Origin: CAMDBL01 sp964498125 | GTDB taxonomy: Bacteria > Pseudomonadota > Alphaproteobacteria > Rhizobiales > Hyphomicrobiaceae | Direction: 5' to 3' | Length of the DNA stretch: 19,707 nt | Assembly (NCBI GenBank): GCA_964498125.1 | Contig: CAZCGE010000010.1 | Location: 1 to 19,707 of the forward strand | Shown: positions 6,886-14,103 of the stretch, piece by piece | Position numbering within the stretch: position 1 is the stretch's first letter | Layout: each line of letters begins with the position of its first letter | Position numbers and translations under genes: made by a program | The notes under the pieces: generated by a model | The model's input: only the letters and a program-made list of their open reading frames with translations | Told to the model about the DNA's origin: nothing | The model's database searches: none

Positions 6886-7560
6886 TCAGTGCTGGCCTGC
6901 AAGGCTGAACGCGAGCGCGAGAGCGCCCACAAGAATGAGGCTGACGGCCCAAGCCGCATCCAGATTGAACCAGCTCCGCGACACGAACTCGAGACCCAGG
7001 GTGCGGTAGACCAGCCACGCCACGAACCCGCCGGCCGCGATCATCGCCACCGAGTGGACGACGGAGACCAGGACGGCCATGCCGAGATTGGCGCCGATGA
7101 GGGCGCTTGCCGCCGCGTGGCCCCCGTCGAGGTCGGCGGCCCGGCACAGTCCGAGATAGATCGGCACCAGCATCAATCCCGCGCCATGCGCGATCGCCAC
7201 GGCGAAGGACCAGAGTCCGAGTTGCGTCGGTCGTATCCGCGCCAGCGCGCGCGGATGGCGCCGGTTGACGAGCCGGAAGATGCCGAAGGCGATGACCAGG
7301 AGGCTGGCGCCGATCTGGATCTGCCGCTGCCATTGGATGAGGGCGACCAGCAGCGCGAAGGGAACGATCACCACCAGCATCGCCAGCAGATGGCCGACCG
7401 TCAGCGGCCAAAGCGCCGCGACGAGGGCGCGCGAGCTCTTTTCCATCAACCCGGCTGAGACGGCCAGCGGCCATCCCATCCCCGGGTTCACCCCGTGATA
7501 GAGGCCGCTGACGACGACAGCCAGCCAGAGCCCGGCAGCTGTCCAATCCGCTCCGATCAC
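6886..7560 (-). CDS. Polytopic membrane protein, unknown function (possibly HupE/NicO-like)
   Basis: About 224 aa with roughly six hydrophobic helices, e.g. around AGLWLAVVVSGLYHG, LTVGHLLAMLVVIVPFALL, IGASLLVIAFGIF, AHGAGLMLVPIYLGL, LVSVVHSVAMIAAGG and AAWAVSLILVGALALAF. Repeated His-Gly and Gly-His pairs in the helices (LYHG, VGHLL, AHGAG) recall transition-metal permeases of the HupE/UreJ or NicO type, but I cannot assign the family. Start is uncertain: GTG at 7560, or TTG at 7566 that would overlap the stop of the selenium-binding protein gene as TTGA. Either way it is translationally coupled to that gene, which suggests a joint role, perhaps metal supply or export of a product. Confidence 0.7.
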   Translation of the reverse strand: MIGADWTAAGLWLAVVVSGLYHGVNPGMGWPLAVSAGLMEKSSRALVAALWPLTVGHLLAMLVVIVPFALLVALIQWQRQIQIGASLLVIAFGIFRLVNRRHPRALARIRPTQLGLWSFAVAIAHGAGLMLVPIYLGLCRAADLDGGHAAASALIGANLGMAVLVSVVHSVAMIAAGGFVAWLVYRTLGLEFVSRSWFNLDAAWAVSLILVGALALAFSLAGQH

Positions 7561-7562
7561 GT

Positions 7563-8963
7563 TCAAACCGACGGATAGCAGAACGAATCCGTCGAGCAGT
7601 CGCCGCCCTCGAGCCGGATCTGATGCGCCCGGTAACCGTCGGGAAAGCTCACCCAGTAGTCCTTGGCCAGCTCCAGGCCGCCGCCCGGGCTGGCATTGGC
7701 CATGACCTCGGCGCCCGGCACGCCGTCGGGATAGAACTGGTTGTCCCACGTCGAGTAAAGCGAGTTGGTCCAGTAGACCCGCTTGCCGTCACGGCTGATC
7801 TCGACCATTTGCGGACCGCCGGCATACACCTTGCCGCTCGGGTGCGGCGTGCGGCGGGCGATGCCGCCGACGTGCACCGAGCCCGCAAGCTTCGGCTTCC
7901 TCGGCTCGGTGACGTCGTACTGACGCATCTCGCCAGTCCCCCAGCAGGCAACGTAGAGGAACTTGTCATCCATGGAGAGGTCGATGTCGGTCACCAGCGG
8001 CGGCACTGCGCCAAACCCTTGCAGCAGGGGCGGCAGCTGGTCCTTGGGCGCCGGCTCGGGCGGGATCGTCGCTGTCTTCTCGATGTGGAATTTGCCGCCT
8101 TCGCGCCACCAGGTCCAGATCGAGCCTTCGAGGTTGGTGGTGTCGACCACGACGCCCAGGAAACCGTATTCGCGAACGGGATCGTGCGCGGGCCGCACCT
8201 CCAGCGCCATCTGGTGATTGGCGCCCAGATCGATGGTCTGGACATTGCGCCGGGCGCGGAGATCCCAGAAGTGGATGCGATGGCCATACTTGTTCGCGAG
8301 CAGGTCCTCCGGCACGATGCCGTTCTCGAACTGCGGCGGCAGCGCCCACTCGCTGGTCACCATGTAGTCGCGCGGCAGGTTCCACCAGAAGTCATAGTGC
8401 AGGGTCTGGGGTCCGCGGTCGATCTCCCAGCGGCCGAGAATATCGAACGTCTCGCAGTCCATGATGAAGACGCCCGGCGGCCCGTCGGTGCCGTCCTTAC
8501 CGCCACCACCGAGCGTGCTGACGTAGATGCCTTCCGGCCCGCAGTGGACCGTATGCGGCCGCGAGTAGCCAGTCTTCCTGAACAGCTCCTCCGGCTCGAT
8601 GATCTTGTGGATCTTTGCTTGCGTTGGATGCGGCTTGGTATCCACCACGTAGATGCGCGAGGAGCGGATACCTGGAATGATCAGGTAGCGCCGCTCGAGG
8701 AATGCGTGGCCGGTGAGCGGTGACAGCGACGATGAGCAGGCGTTCCAGCCGAAATGGTGGAACTCGTCACCCTTGTAGGGCATCACCACCGTGTGGACGA
8801 TCTGGCTATATGTCGGCGAGCCGGGCTTCACGTCGATCACCGCCAGCGCGTCGGGCTTCGAGAAGTCCGGACTGAGCAGCAAGGTGTAAGCGAAATTCTC
8901 CGGCGGAGCCTCCATCGCAAGCTTCGGCGATGCATGGAAGGTCGGATCGGGCCGCATCGTCAT
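7563..8963 (-). CDS. Selenium-binding protein SBP56 / methanethiol oxidase family
   Basis: 466 aa, the usual length for SBP56 proteins. The start ATG 8961-8963 has GGAGGA 7 nt upstream. The conserved GWNACSS (Cys76, matching the selenium/active-site Cys of the family) is present, as are HTVHCGPEGIYVSTLGG, HYDFWWNLPRDYMVTSEW, HFWDLRARRNVQTIDLG and GGPQMVEISRDGKRVYWTNSLY, giving a seven-bladed beta-propeller rich in conserved His residues. Characterised bacterial members oxidise methanethiol to formaldehyde, H2S and H2O2 with copper. Bacterial methanethiol oxidases are often periplasmic, but no signal peptide is visible here. It is followed immediately by the membrane protein gene. Its place between the ebo halves may be accidental. 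Confidence 0.92.
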   Translation of the reverse strand: MTMRPDPTFHASPKLAMEAPPENFAYTLLLSPDFSKPDALAVIDVKPGSPTYSQIVHTVVMPYKGDEFHHFGWNACSSSLSPLTGHAFLERRYLIIPGIRSSRIYVVDTKPHPTQAKIHKIIEPEELFRKTGYSRPHTVHCGPEGIYVSTLGGGGKDGTDGPPGVFIMDCETFDILGRWEIDRGPQTLHYDFWWNLPRDYMVTSEWALPPQFENGIVPEDLLANKYGHRIHFWDLRARRNVQTIDLGANHQMALEVRPAHDPVREYGFLGVVVDTTNLEGSIWTWWREGGKFHIEKTATIPPEPAPKDQLPPLLQGFGAVPPLVTDIDLSMDDKFLYVACWGTGEMRQYDVTEPRKPKLAGSVHVGGIARRTPHPSGKVYAGGPQMVEISRDGKRVYWTNSLYSTWDNQFYPDGVPGAEVMANASPGGGLELAKDYWVSFPDGYRAHQIRLEGGDCSTDSFCYPSV

Positions 8964-9129
8964 CGCAGTTCCTCCCTGTTTGCGTCGAGGCGCACCGCCG
9001 CTCCGGGTCCAGTCCGAGTCATAGCGTTCCGACGCAGGCCGAAATGGTTCTCCACCGGGGTGATGCGGCAGGGGATATGGAACCACCGTTGGTGAAACTT
9101 CGCAACCCTGCTTATCGCGCAACCCTGCC

Positions 9130-9681
9130 TCACGCCCCCGTTACGGGTGAGTGCGCGGTAATCTTCCTCCAATGGTTGCGCAGATAGATGCCGAACCATG
9201 CCGAATAGCGCTCTGGCTCGAGCGTGATCGCCGCGCGCAAGGCCGCGATCGTGGTCCAGGCGACGCCATCGACCTCGGCGGGATTGGGGTGCACCACGCC
9301 GTCATAAAGCCCGCCGAACACGTGCACGAGCTCGTGCTCCACCATGCCTTTGTCGACCTCGGCGCGGTAGGTCGTCGTGAACAGCGGGCGCAGCAGGCAC
9401 GAGATTCCCATCTCCTCGCCGAGCCGCCGCTGAGCTGCCGCGTGCGCCGTCTCGCCGGGGCGGGGATGGCTGCAGCAAGTGTTGGTCCACAGCCCGCCCG
9501 AATGATATTTGCCGATGTGTCGCCGCTGCAGCAGCAGGCGGCCTTGGGTGTCGAGGATCTGGACCGAGATGGCGCGATGCAGCCGGCCGTCGCGATGCAC
9601 CGCGAGCTTGGGCGCGGTGCCGAGCTGCCGGTCCTCGGCATCGACCAGGATGACGAGTTCGTTGGCTTCCACCGGGTTCAT
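9130..9681 (-). CDS. idi: Isopentenyl-diphosphate delta-isomerase, type I
   Basis: 183-aa Nudix-fold IPP isomerase interconverting IPP and DMAPP; E. coli Idi is 182 aa. Metal ligands fit: His29, His35, His72 (TNTCCSHP), Glu115 and Glu117 (VEHELVH). Cys70 sits two residues before His72, as the catalytic Cys does in E. coli. The Nudix-like stretch AAAQRRLGEEMGI (81-93) is clear. Start: ATG 9679-9681 overlaps the stop of the TMEM220-like gene as ATGA, giving tight coupling; the longer open frame upstream is the shadow of that gene. It is the last gene of the eboF operon. IPP isomerase is not one of the six core ebo genes, so its presence points to an isoprenoid in the pathway, probably as substrate for EboC. 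Confidence 0.93.
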   Translation of the reverse strand: MNPVEANELVILVDAEDRQLGTAPKLAVHRDGRLHRAISVQILDTQGRLLLQRRHIGKYHSGGLWTNTCCSHPRPGETAHAAAQRRLGEEMGISCLLRPLFTTTYRAEVDKGMVEHELVHVFGGLYDGVVHPNPAEVDGVAWTTIAALRAAITLEPERYSAWFGIYLRNHWRKITAHSPVTGA

Positions 9682-10019
9682 GCCGAGGTCCGCTGCCGTG
9701 AGGTCCAAAACGCCATCGCCGTGGTGGCCGCGCAAATCAGATAGCCGAAGGCTTCGCGCGCTTCCTCGATATGGATCCAGTCCGACTTGATCGTGGACGC
9801 GAGTGACGCGAAGCCGATCACGAACAGGGCCACGCACACAGGCGCGCCGTATCGCGCGATCGGCCATGAGAGAAAGCGCCGCGGCTCTCGCGCGGCAAGA
9901 CCAGACCAGCCAGCGGCCAGGAGATAGACCGGACCCCAGTAGTACCAGTCGGGGTCATTGTATTGCAGCAGCGCGAATACAACCAGTATCGCGCACAGGA
10001 TGTAATGCACCGTCCGCAT
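9678..10019 (-). CDS. TMEM220-like small membrane protein
   Basis: 113 aa with four predicted helices: residues 4-20, about 27-43, 57-76 and 88-105. The stretch LLQYNDPDWYYWGPVYLLAA after helix 1 and EEAREAFGYLI before the last helix match the TMEM220 family pattern (NDPD and RE.FG motifs), whose function is unknown. ATG 10017-10019 has GGAGAG about 8 nt upstream. It lies 31 bases after eboF and overlaps idi by four bases, so it is part of one transcript. Helix content suggests an accessory role at the inner membrane. Confidence 0.75.
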   Translation of the reverse strand: MRTVHYILCAILVVFALLQYNDPDWYYWGPVYLLAAGWSGLAAREPRRFLSWPIARYGAPVCVALFVIGFASLASTIKSDWIHIEEAREAFGYLICAATTAMAFWTSRQRTSA

Positions 10020-10050
10020 GGATCACTCTCCGTGTTGGGAGACGATGCTA

Positions 10051-11436
10051 TCAGGCCGCAAAGACGTGGGCCAGGATCAGTTCCTTGAAGGCGGTGGCGG
10101 CGATCGAGCCCTCCGGCAGCAGCCCGGCCTGGCTCGAGATCACCACCGGACAATCGGCCGGATCGGCGTTGATGAGACCATGCGAGCCTTTGACGAGGTG
10201 CGTTGACCGGATCGGCGTGACATCGAGTAGATTGCGGAAACCGAGCTTGCGGGCGATCAGCCGCCGGGCGATGCGCAGTTTCGGCAGGGCGATGTCCGGG
10301 TCGAGGAACAATTCCATCGGGTCGTAGCCGGGTTTGCGATGGATGTCGACGGTCGGGGCGAAATCGGGCGCCTTGGCGTCGTCGAGCCACCAGTAGTAGC
10401 TGAACCAGCGGTCCGGCCTGGCCAGCGCCACAAGCTCGCCCGAGCGGTCATGATCGAGGCCGCGTGCGCGCTTGCCGGCCTCGTCCAAGACCTCGGCGAC
10501 GCCGTCGAGCCCCGCGAGCAGCGTCTTGATGGCCCCCGCATCGGCGCCGTGCTGCAGATAAACGTGGGCGACTTGATGGTCGGCGACAGCGAAGGCCTGC
10601 GAGGCGCCGGCATCCAGCAGCTCGCGACCCATCTCGTTGCGTACACGCACGAGGCCGGCCTGGCGCAAGGCGCGATTGATGTGCACGGCCTCGCGCACCG
10701 GCACGATGCCGTACTCCGAGACGATGATGACCCGCTCGCCGGCACGCTCCGCCTCCGTGATCAACTGGCCGGCCAGCTCGTCGACCTCGCGCAGGTCCTG
10801 TGCGATGCGCGCATCGTTCGGGTCGGGTCCCCACTTCTGCAGGCCGTAGTCGAGGTGTGGCAGGTAACACAGCGTTAGCGTCGGCCGCCGCGTCTTGCGC
10901 ACATGCCGTGTGGCCGCTGTGATCCAGCGGCTCGATTCGATGCTGGTGATCGGTCCCCAGAACTTGAACAGCGGAAAATCGCCGAGCAGCGCGTTGAGCT
11001 CGTCATGCAGCTCCGGCGGCTCGGCATAATGGTCGGGAATCTTGCGCCCGTCGGCGGGATACATCGGCCGCGGCGTCGCGCTGATGTCGACGGTGGAATA
11101 CATATTGTACCACCAGAACATGTTGGCGCAGGTGAACGTCGCATCGCGCCGCTTGCCCGCCTCCCAGACCTTCTCGCCCGCAATCAACCGGTTCGACTGC
11201 CGCCAGAGATTGACCTCGGCGATATCGCGGAAATACCAGCCGTTGGCCACGGCGCCGTGCCCCGAGGGCGCAAGACCCGTGAGCAAGGTCGATTGCACCG
11301 TACACGTGACGGCGGGCACGACGGTGTCGAGAACGCACTGTCGGCCGCGGGCGGCAAGCGCGCTCAAATGCGGTGTGTTGTGCCCAAGCAGACGTGGAGT
11401 GAGCCCAACGACCAGAAGGACGAGTGTATTGTGCAT
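10051..11436 (-). CDS. eboF: EboF: alkaline-phosphatase-superfamily protein (nucleotide pyrophosphatase type)
   Basis: 461 aa, soluble. PAVTCTVQSTLLTG (41-54) aligns with the active-site loop of type I phosphodiesterases/nucleotide pyrophosphatases and places the nucleophile at Thr44. NGWYFRD, FTCANMFWWYNMYS, RPMYPADGRKIPD and PHLDYGLQKWGPD follow, all familiar from EboF. Several canonical metal positions are altered: no Asp before the first GL (VVGL), Gln200 where DxxGH has His, and SEYG (240-243) where SDHG is usual. SHG near the C-terminus is kept. As I recall, SEYG is normal for EboF, so the family may bind metal differently or have a narrower activity. No strong Shine-Dalgarno precedes ATG 11436. 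It heads the eboF-TMEM220-idi operon, divergent from eboD. Confidence 0.85.
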   Translation of the reverse strand: MHNTLVLLVVGLTPRLLGHNTPHLSALAARGRQCVLDTVVPAVTCTVQSTLLTGLAPSGHGAVANGWYFRDIAEVNLWRQSNRLIAGEKVWEAGKRRDATFTCANMFWWYNMYSTVDISATPRPMYPADGRKIPDHYAEPPELHDELNALLGDFPLFKFWGPITSIESSRWITAATRHVRKTRRPTLTLCYLPHLDYGLQKWGPDPNDARIAQDLREVDELAGQLITEAERAGERVIIVSEYGIVPVREAVHINRALRQAGLVRVRNEMGRELLDAGASQAFAVADHQVAHVYLQHGADAGAIKTLLAGLDGVAEVLDEAGKRARGLDHDRSGELVALARPDRWFSYYWWLDDAKAPDFAPTVDIHRKPGYDPMELFLDPDIALPKLRIARRLIARKLGFRNLLDVTPIRSTHLVKGSHGLINADPADCPVVISSQAGLLPEGSIAATAFKELILAHVFAA

Positions 11437-11561
11437 GTCGGGGCTCGGTCAGGAGTGGGGTGGCATAGCACGGCGCCGTTCAGGTGCCGGTATTTGTGCA
11501 GTCCCAATGCGGACAGGGATCGCCGCACGCGGCACGGTCGCGGGCGGGACTGGAGGGGGGT

Positions 11562-11600
11562 GGCTTGTGATAGGCTTGTGGCTTGTGGCTTGTGGCTTGA
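11562..11600 (+). repeat. Tandem heptanucleotide repeat GGCTTGT
   Basis: Perfect units at 11573-11579, 11580-11586 and 11587-11593 are followed by a variant unit GGCTTGA (11594-11600). A further copy lies at 11562-11568 after a 4-nt break. The variant unit supplies the first bases of the eboD -35 box. Confidence 0.85.
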
Positions 11601-11625
11601 CTCGCGACACGAGCCGGATTCTAAT
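11597..11625 (+). promoter_or_regulatory. Sigma70-type promoter for eboD-eboE-eboC
   Basis: TTGACT (11597-11602, 5/6 match), a 17-base spacer and TCTAAT (11620-11625, 5/6 match). The start codon is 58 bases downstream of the -10, leaving a short leader. Confidence 0.65.
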
Positions 11626-11683
11626 CACAGGGGGCTGCCATAGACAAGTCGAACGGTCGAGCCGATAGCAGGGTGGGTCACGC

Positions 11684-12898
11684 ATGGCGGATGCTTCGAA
11701 GCCGATAGCGAAACCGGCGGCCGAGTTCGCGACAACCGTCTGCCAACAGTCATTCTCCGTCGCCTATCGCTACCCTGTCTATTTCACCGAGCGGCTGTTC
11801 GACCCCGCCAATCCCGCCTTGAAAGACACGCTGACCAGCCTCGAGCCGGATCGCCGCCATCGCTGCCTCGTGTTCGTTGATGATGGTGTCGTCAGTGTCC
11901 GGCCAAGCCTGGTCGAGGAGATCAATGCCTACGCGCGCGTCCACGCGGCGCATATCGAGCTTGTTACCGAACCCATCAAGGTCCCGGGTGGCGAGAAGAT
12001 CAAGAACGAGCTGTTTCATGTCGAATGGATGCAAGGCCTGATCCAGCAGCACCGTATCGACCGTCATTCGTTCGTCGTCGCCGTCGGTGGTGGGGCGGTG
12101 CTCGATGCCGTCGGCCTGGTTGTGGCCACCAGCCATCGTGGCATTCGTCACGTTCGCGTGCCAACCACCGTGCTGTCGCAAAACGACTCCGGCGTCGGCG
12201 TAAAGAACGCCGTCAACCTCAAGGGCGCCAAGAACTTCGTCGGCACTTTCGCGCCGCCGTTCGCGGTCCTGAACGATCTCGACTTCGTCATGGACCTGCC
12301 GCCGCGCGAGAAAATCACCGGCATGGCGGAAGCGGTGAAGGTCGCGCTCATTCGCGACGCCGGCTTCTTCCACTGGCTCGAACGCCACATCGATGCATTG
12401 TCGCTCTGCGAGCGCGGCGCCATGGCGACCATGATCCGGTGTTGCGCCGAGCTGCACATGCACCAGATCGCCCATGGCGGCGATCCGTTCGAATTCGGCA
12501 GCGCCCGCCCGCTCGATTTCGGCCATTGGGCCGCGCACAAGATCGAATCCCTGACCCGCAATCATGTGCGCCACGGTGAGGCGGTTGCCATCGGCATCGC
12601 GCTCGACACGCGCTATTCCGTGCTTGCCGGCCTGCTGGCGCCCGGCCTGGAAGACCGGGTTGCAGCGCTGCTCGAGCTGCTGGGCTTCGACCTCTGGCAC
12701 CCGGTGCTGGAGGCCCGCGCGTCGGACGGCAGCCATCCGCTGCTGGAAGGCCTGCGGGAGTTCCGCGAGCATCTGGGCGGCGAGCTGACCATCACGCTGC
12801 TCGAGGACATCGGCCGCGGCGTCGAGGTGCACGAGATGGACGAGGCGCGCGTTCTGCAATCGATCGCCTGGCTCAAGTCGCGGCGGAGCACGCAATGA
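11684..12898 (+). CDS. eboD: EboD: 3-dehydroquinate synthase-like sugar phosphate cyclase
   Basis: 404 aa, an NAD-dependent sugar phosphate cyclase homologue. The NAD-binding loop VVAVGGGAVLDAVG is at 131-144, then VPTTVLSQNDSGVGVKNAVN (159-178) and KNFVGTFAPPFAVLND. The zinc ligands match those of DHQ synthase: Glu216 in GMAEAVK, His281 in DFGHW and His297 in RHGEA. Housekeeping AroB is usually shorter and lacks the altered DSGVGVKN loop, so this is not the shikimate enzyme but the Ebo paralogue. It may cyclise a sedoheptulose-type phosphate, but its substrate is unproven. AGGGTGG lies about 9 nt before ATG 11684. It overlaps eboE by ATGA and is transcribed from the promoter at 11597-11625. 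Confidence 0.9.
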   Translation: MADASKPIAKPAAEFATTVCQQSFSVAYRYPVYFTERLFDPANPALKDTLTSLEPDRRHRCLVFVDDGVVSVRPSLVEEINAYARVHAAHIELVTEPIKVPGGEKIKNELFHVEWMQGLIQQHRIDRHSFVVAVGGGAVLDAVGLVVATSHRGIRHVRVPTTVLSQNDSGVGVKNAVNLKGAKNFVGTFAPPFAVLNDLDFVMDLPPREKITGMAEAVKVALIRDAGFFHWLERHIDALSLCERGAMATMIRCCAELHMHQIAHGGDPFEFGSARPLDFGHWAAHKIESLTRNHVRHGEAVAIGIALDTRYSVLAGLLAPGLEDRVAALLELLGFDLWHPVLEARASDGSHPLLEGLREFREHLGGELTITLLEDIGRGVEVHEMDEARVLQSIAWLKSRRSTQ

Positions 12899-14103
12899 AG
12901 ATCGACGGCACAGCGGGCGCGGAGCATCTCACCTACTGCACGAATATCCATCGCGGCGAGACCTGGGCGGATACGCGGGCAGCGCTCGAGCGCCATTTGC
13001 CCGACGTCAAGCGCAGGTTCGCACCCGGCGTCGACATGGGCGTTGGGCTGCGGCTGTCGGCGATCGCGTCGGAGGAGCTGGCGGCGCCGCGCGAGTTGCA
13101 GGCGTTCAAGGATTTCCTGACGGCCGAAGGGCTCTACGTCTTCACGATCAACGGCTTTCCGTACGGCCCCTTCCACGGCACGCGCGTCAAGGAGGAGGTC
13201 TATCAGCCCGACTGGCGGTTCCCGGAGCGGCTGGCCTACACCAATCGGCTGGCGGACCAGCTCGCCGTCTTGCTGCCGGCCGATCCGACGCTCGACGGCA
13301 GCATCAGCACGGTGCCCGCCACCTTCCGGCCGATCGGCGCGACCGCAGGCGCCCTCGACACGATCAGCGAAAACCTGTTGCAGCACGCCGCCCACCTCGT
13401 GCGTTTGAAAGAGCGCACCGGCCGCACCATCACGCTGGCGCTCGAGCCCGAGCCGATGTGCTATCTGGAGACCAGCGCGGAGCTGATCCCGTTCATTGAG
13501 AGCCGGCTCTTCTCGCGCGACGCCGCCCAGCGGTTCGCCCAGATCACCGGCCTCGGCAGCGCGGCGGCGGAAGCCGCGCTGCGCCGCCACATCGGCATCT
13601 GTTACGACGTCTGCCACGCCGCGATCGAGTTCGAGGATCCAGCCGAGAGCATCGCGCGCCTGCGAGGCGCCGGAATTGGCATCTTCAAGCTGCAATTGTC
13701 CGCAGCGCTCAAGGTGCCGCGTGTCGATCGCGAGACCGTGGCGCGCCTCGGCCGCTTCGACGAGGGCGTCTACCTGCACCAGGTCGTCGAGCGCCGGCCG
13801 GACGGGACTTTCGTTCGCTTCCTCGATCTGGCGCCGGCCTTCGAGCGCATCGAGCAAGCCTACGGCAACGAGTGGCGGGTGCACTGTCACGTCCCGGTGT
13901 TCATGGACACGCTGCCCGAGCTGGAGACGACACAGGATTTTCTGCGCGAGATCCTGAAGCTGCACAAGAAAAGCGCCATCAGCCCGCATCTCGAGGTCGA
14001 GACCTACACCTTCGATGTGCTGCCGGAGGAGTTGCGGCGTGTCGATGTCGCAACAGCCGTGGCGCGCGAGCTGGCCTGGACCAGGGATCAATTGAGCGCA
14101 TGA
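12895..14103 (+). CDS. eboE: EboE: xylose-isomerase-like TIM barrel protein
   Basis: 402 aa. HLTYCTNIHRGETW (11-24) is the EboE hallmark opening, followed by INGFPYGPFHG (85-95), LALEPEPMCYLE (181-192), GICYDVCHAAIEFED (234-248), HCHVPVF (330-336) and SPHLEVETYTFDVLPEEL (363-380). Glu184, Asp238, His241, His330/His332 and Glu368/Glu370 are spaced as metal ligands of sugar isomerase/epimerase TIM barrels. The reaction is unknown, though the family has been annotated as a metabolite traffic protein. It is coupled on both sides by ATGA overlaps, to eboD upstream and eboC downstream, implying balanced synthesis. Confidence 0.92.
   Translation: MKIDGTAGAEHLTYCTNIHRGETWADTRAALERHLPDVKRRFAPGVDMGVGLRLSAIASEELAAPRELQAFKDFLTAEGLYVFTINGFPYGPFHGTRVKEEVYQPDWRFPERLAYTNRLADQLAVLLPADPTLDGSISTVPATFRPIGATAGALDTISENLLQHAAHLVRLKERTGRTITLALEPEPMCYLETSAELIPFIESRLFSRDAAQRFAQITGLGSAAAEAALRRHIGICYDVCHAAIEFEDPAESIARLRGAGIGIFKLQLSAALKVPRVDRETVARLGRFDEGVYLHQVVERRPDGTFVRFLDLAPAFERIEQAYGNEWRVHCHVPVFMDTLPELETTQDFLREILKLHKKSAISPHLEVETYTFDVLPEELRRVDVATAVARELAWTRDQLSA

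Larger units (their letters stand above)
11437..11683. promoter_or_regulatory. Divergent eboF/eboD regulatory region
   Basis: 247 bp separate the two ebo operons. It holds the GGCTTGT repeat (11562-11600) and a promoter for eboD (11597-11625). No clear minus-strand promoter for eboF was found by eye. Confidence 0.6.

Noticed and set aside
9101..9128. Direct repeat CGCAACCCTGC (9101 and 9118) behind idi
   Set aside because: Only two 11-bp copies in a short gap, with no associated structure; it may be chance.
11750..12895. 381-codon minus-strand frame opposite eboD
   Set aside because: Antisense shadow; the plus strand is a clear sugar phosphate cyclase with its own promoter and coupling to eboE.
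11684..12898. Housekeeping aroB
   Set aside because: Context with eboE and eboC, and the altered DSGVGVKN loop, favour the Ebo paralogue; no other shikimate genes are near.
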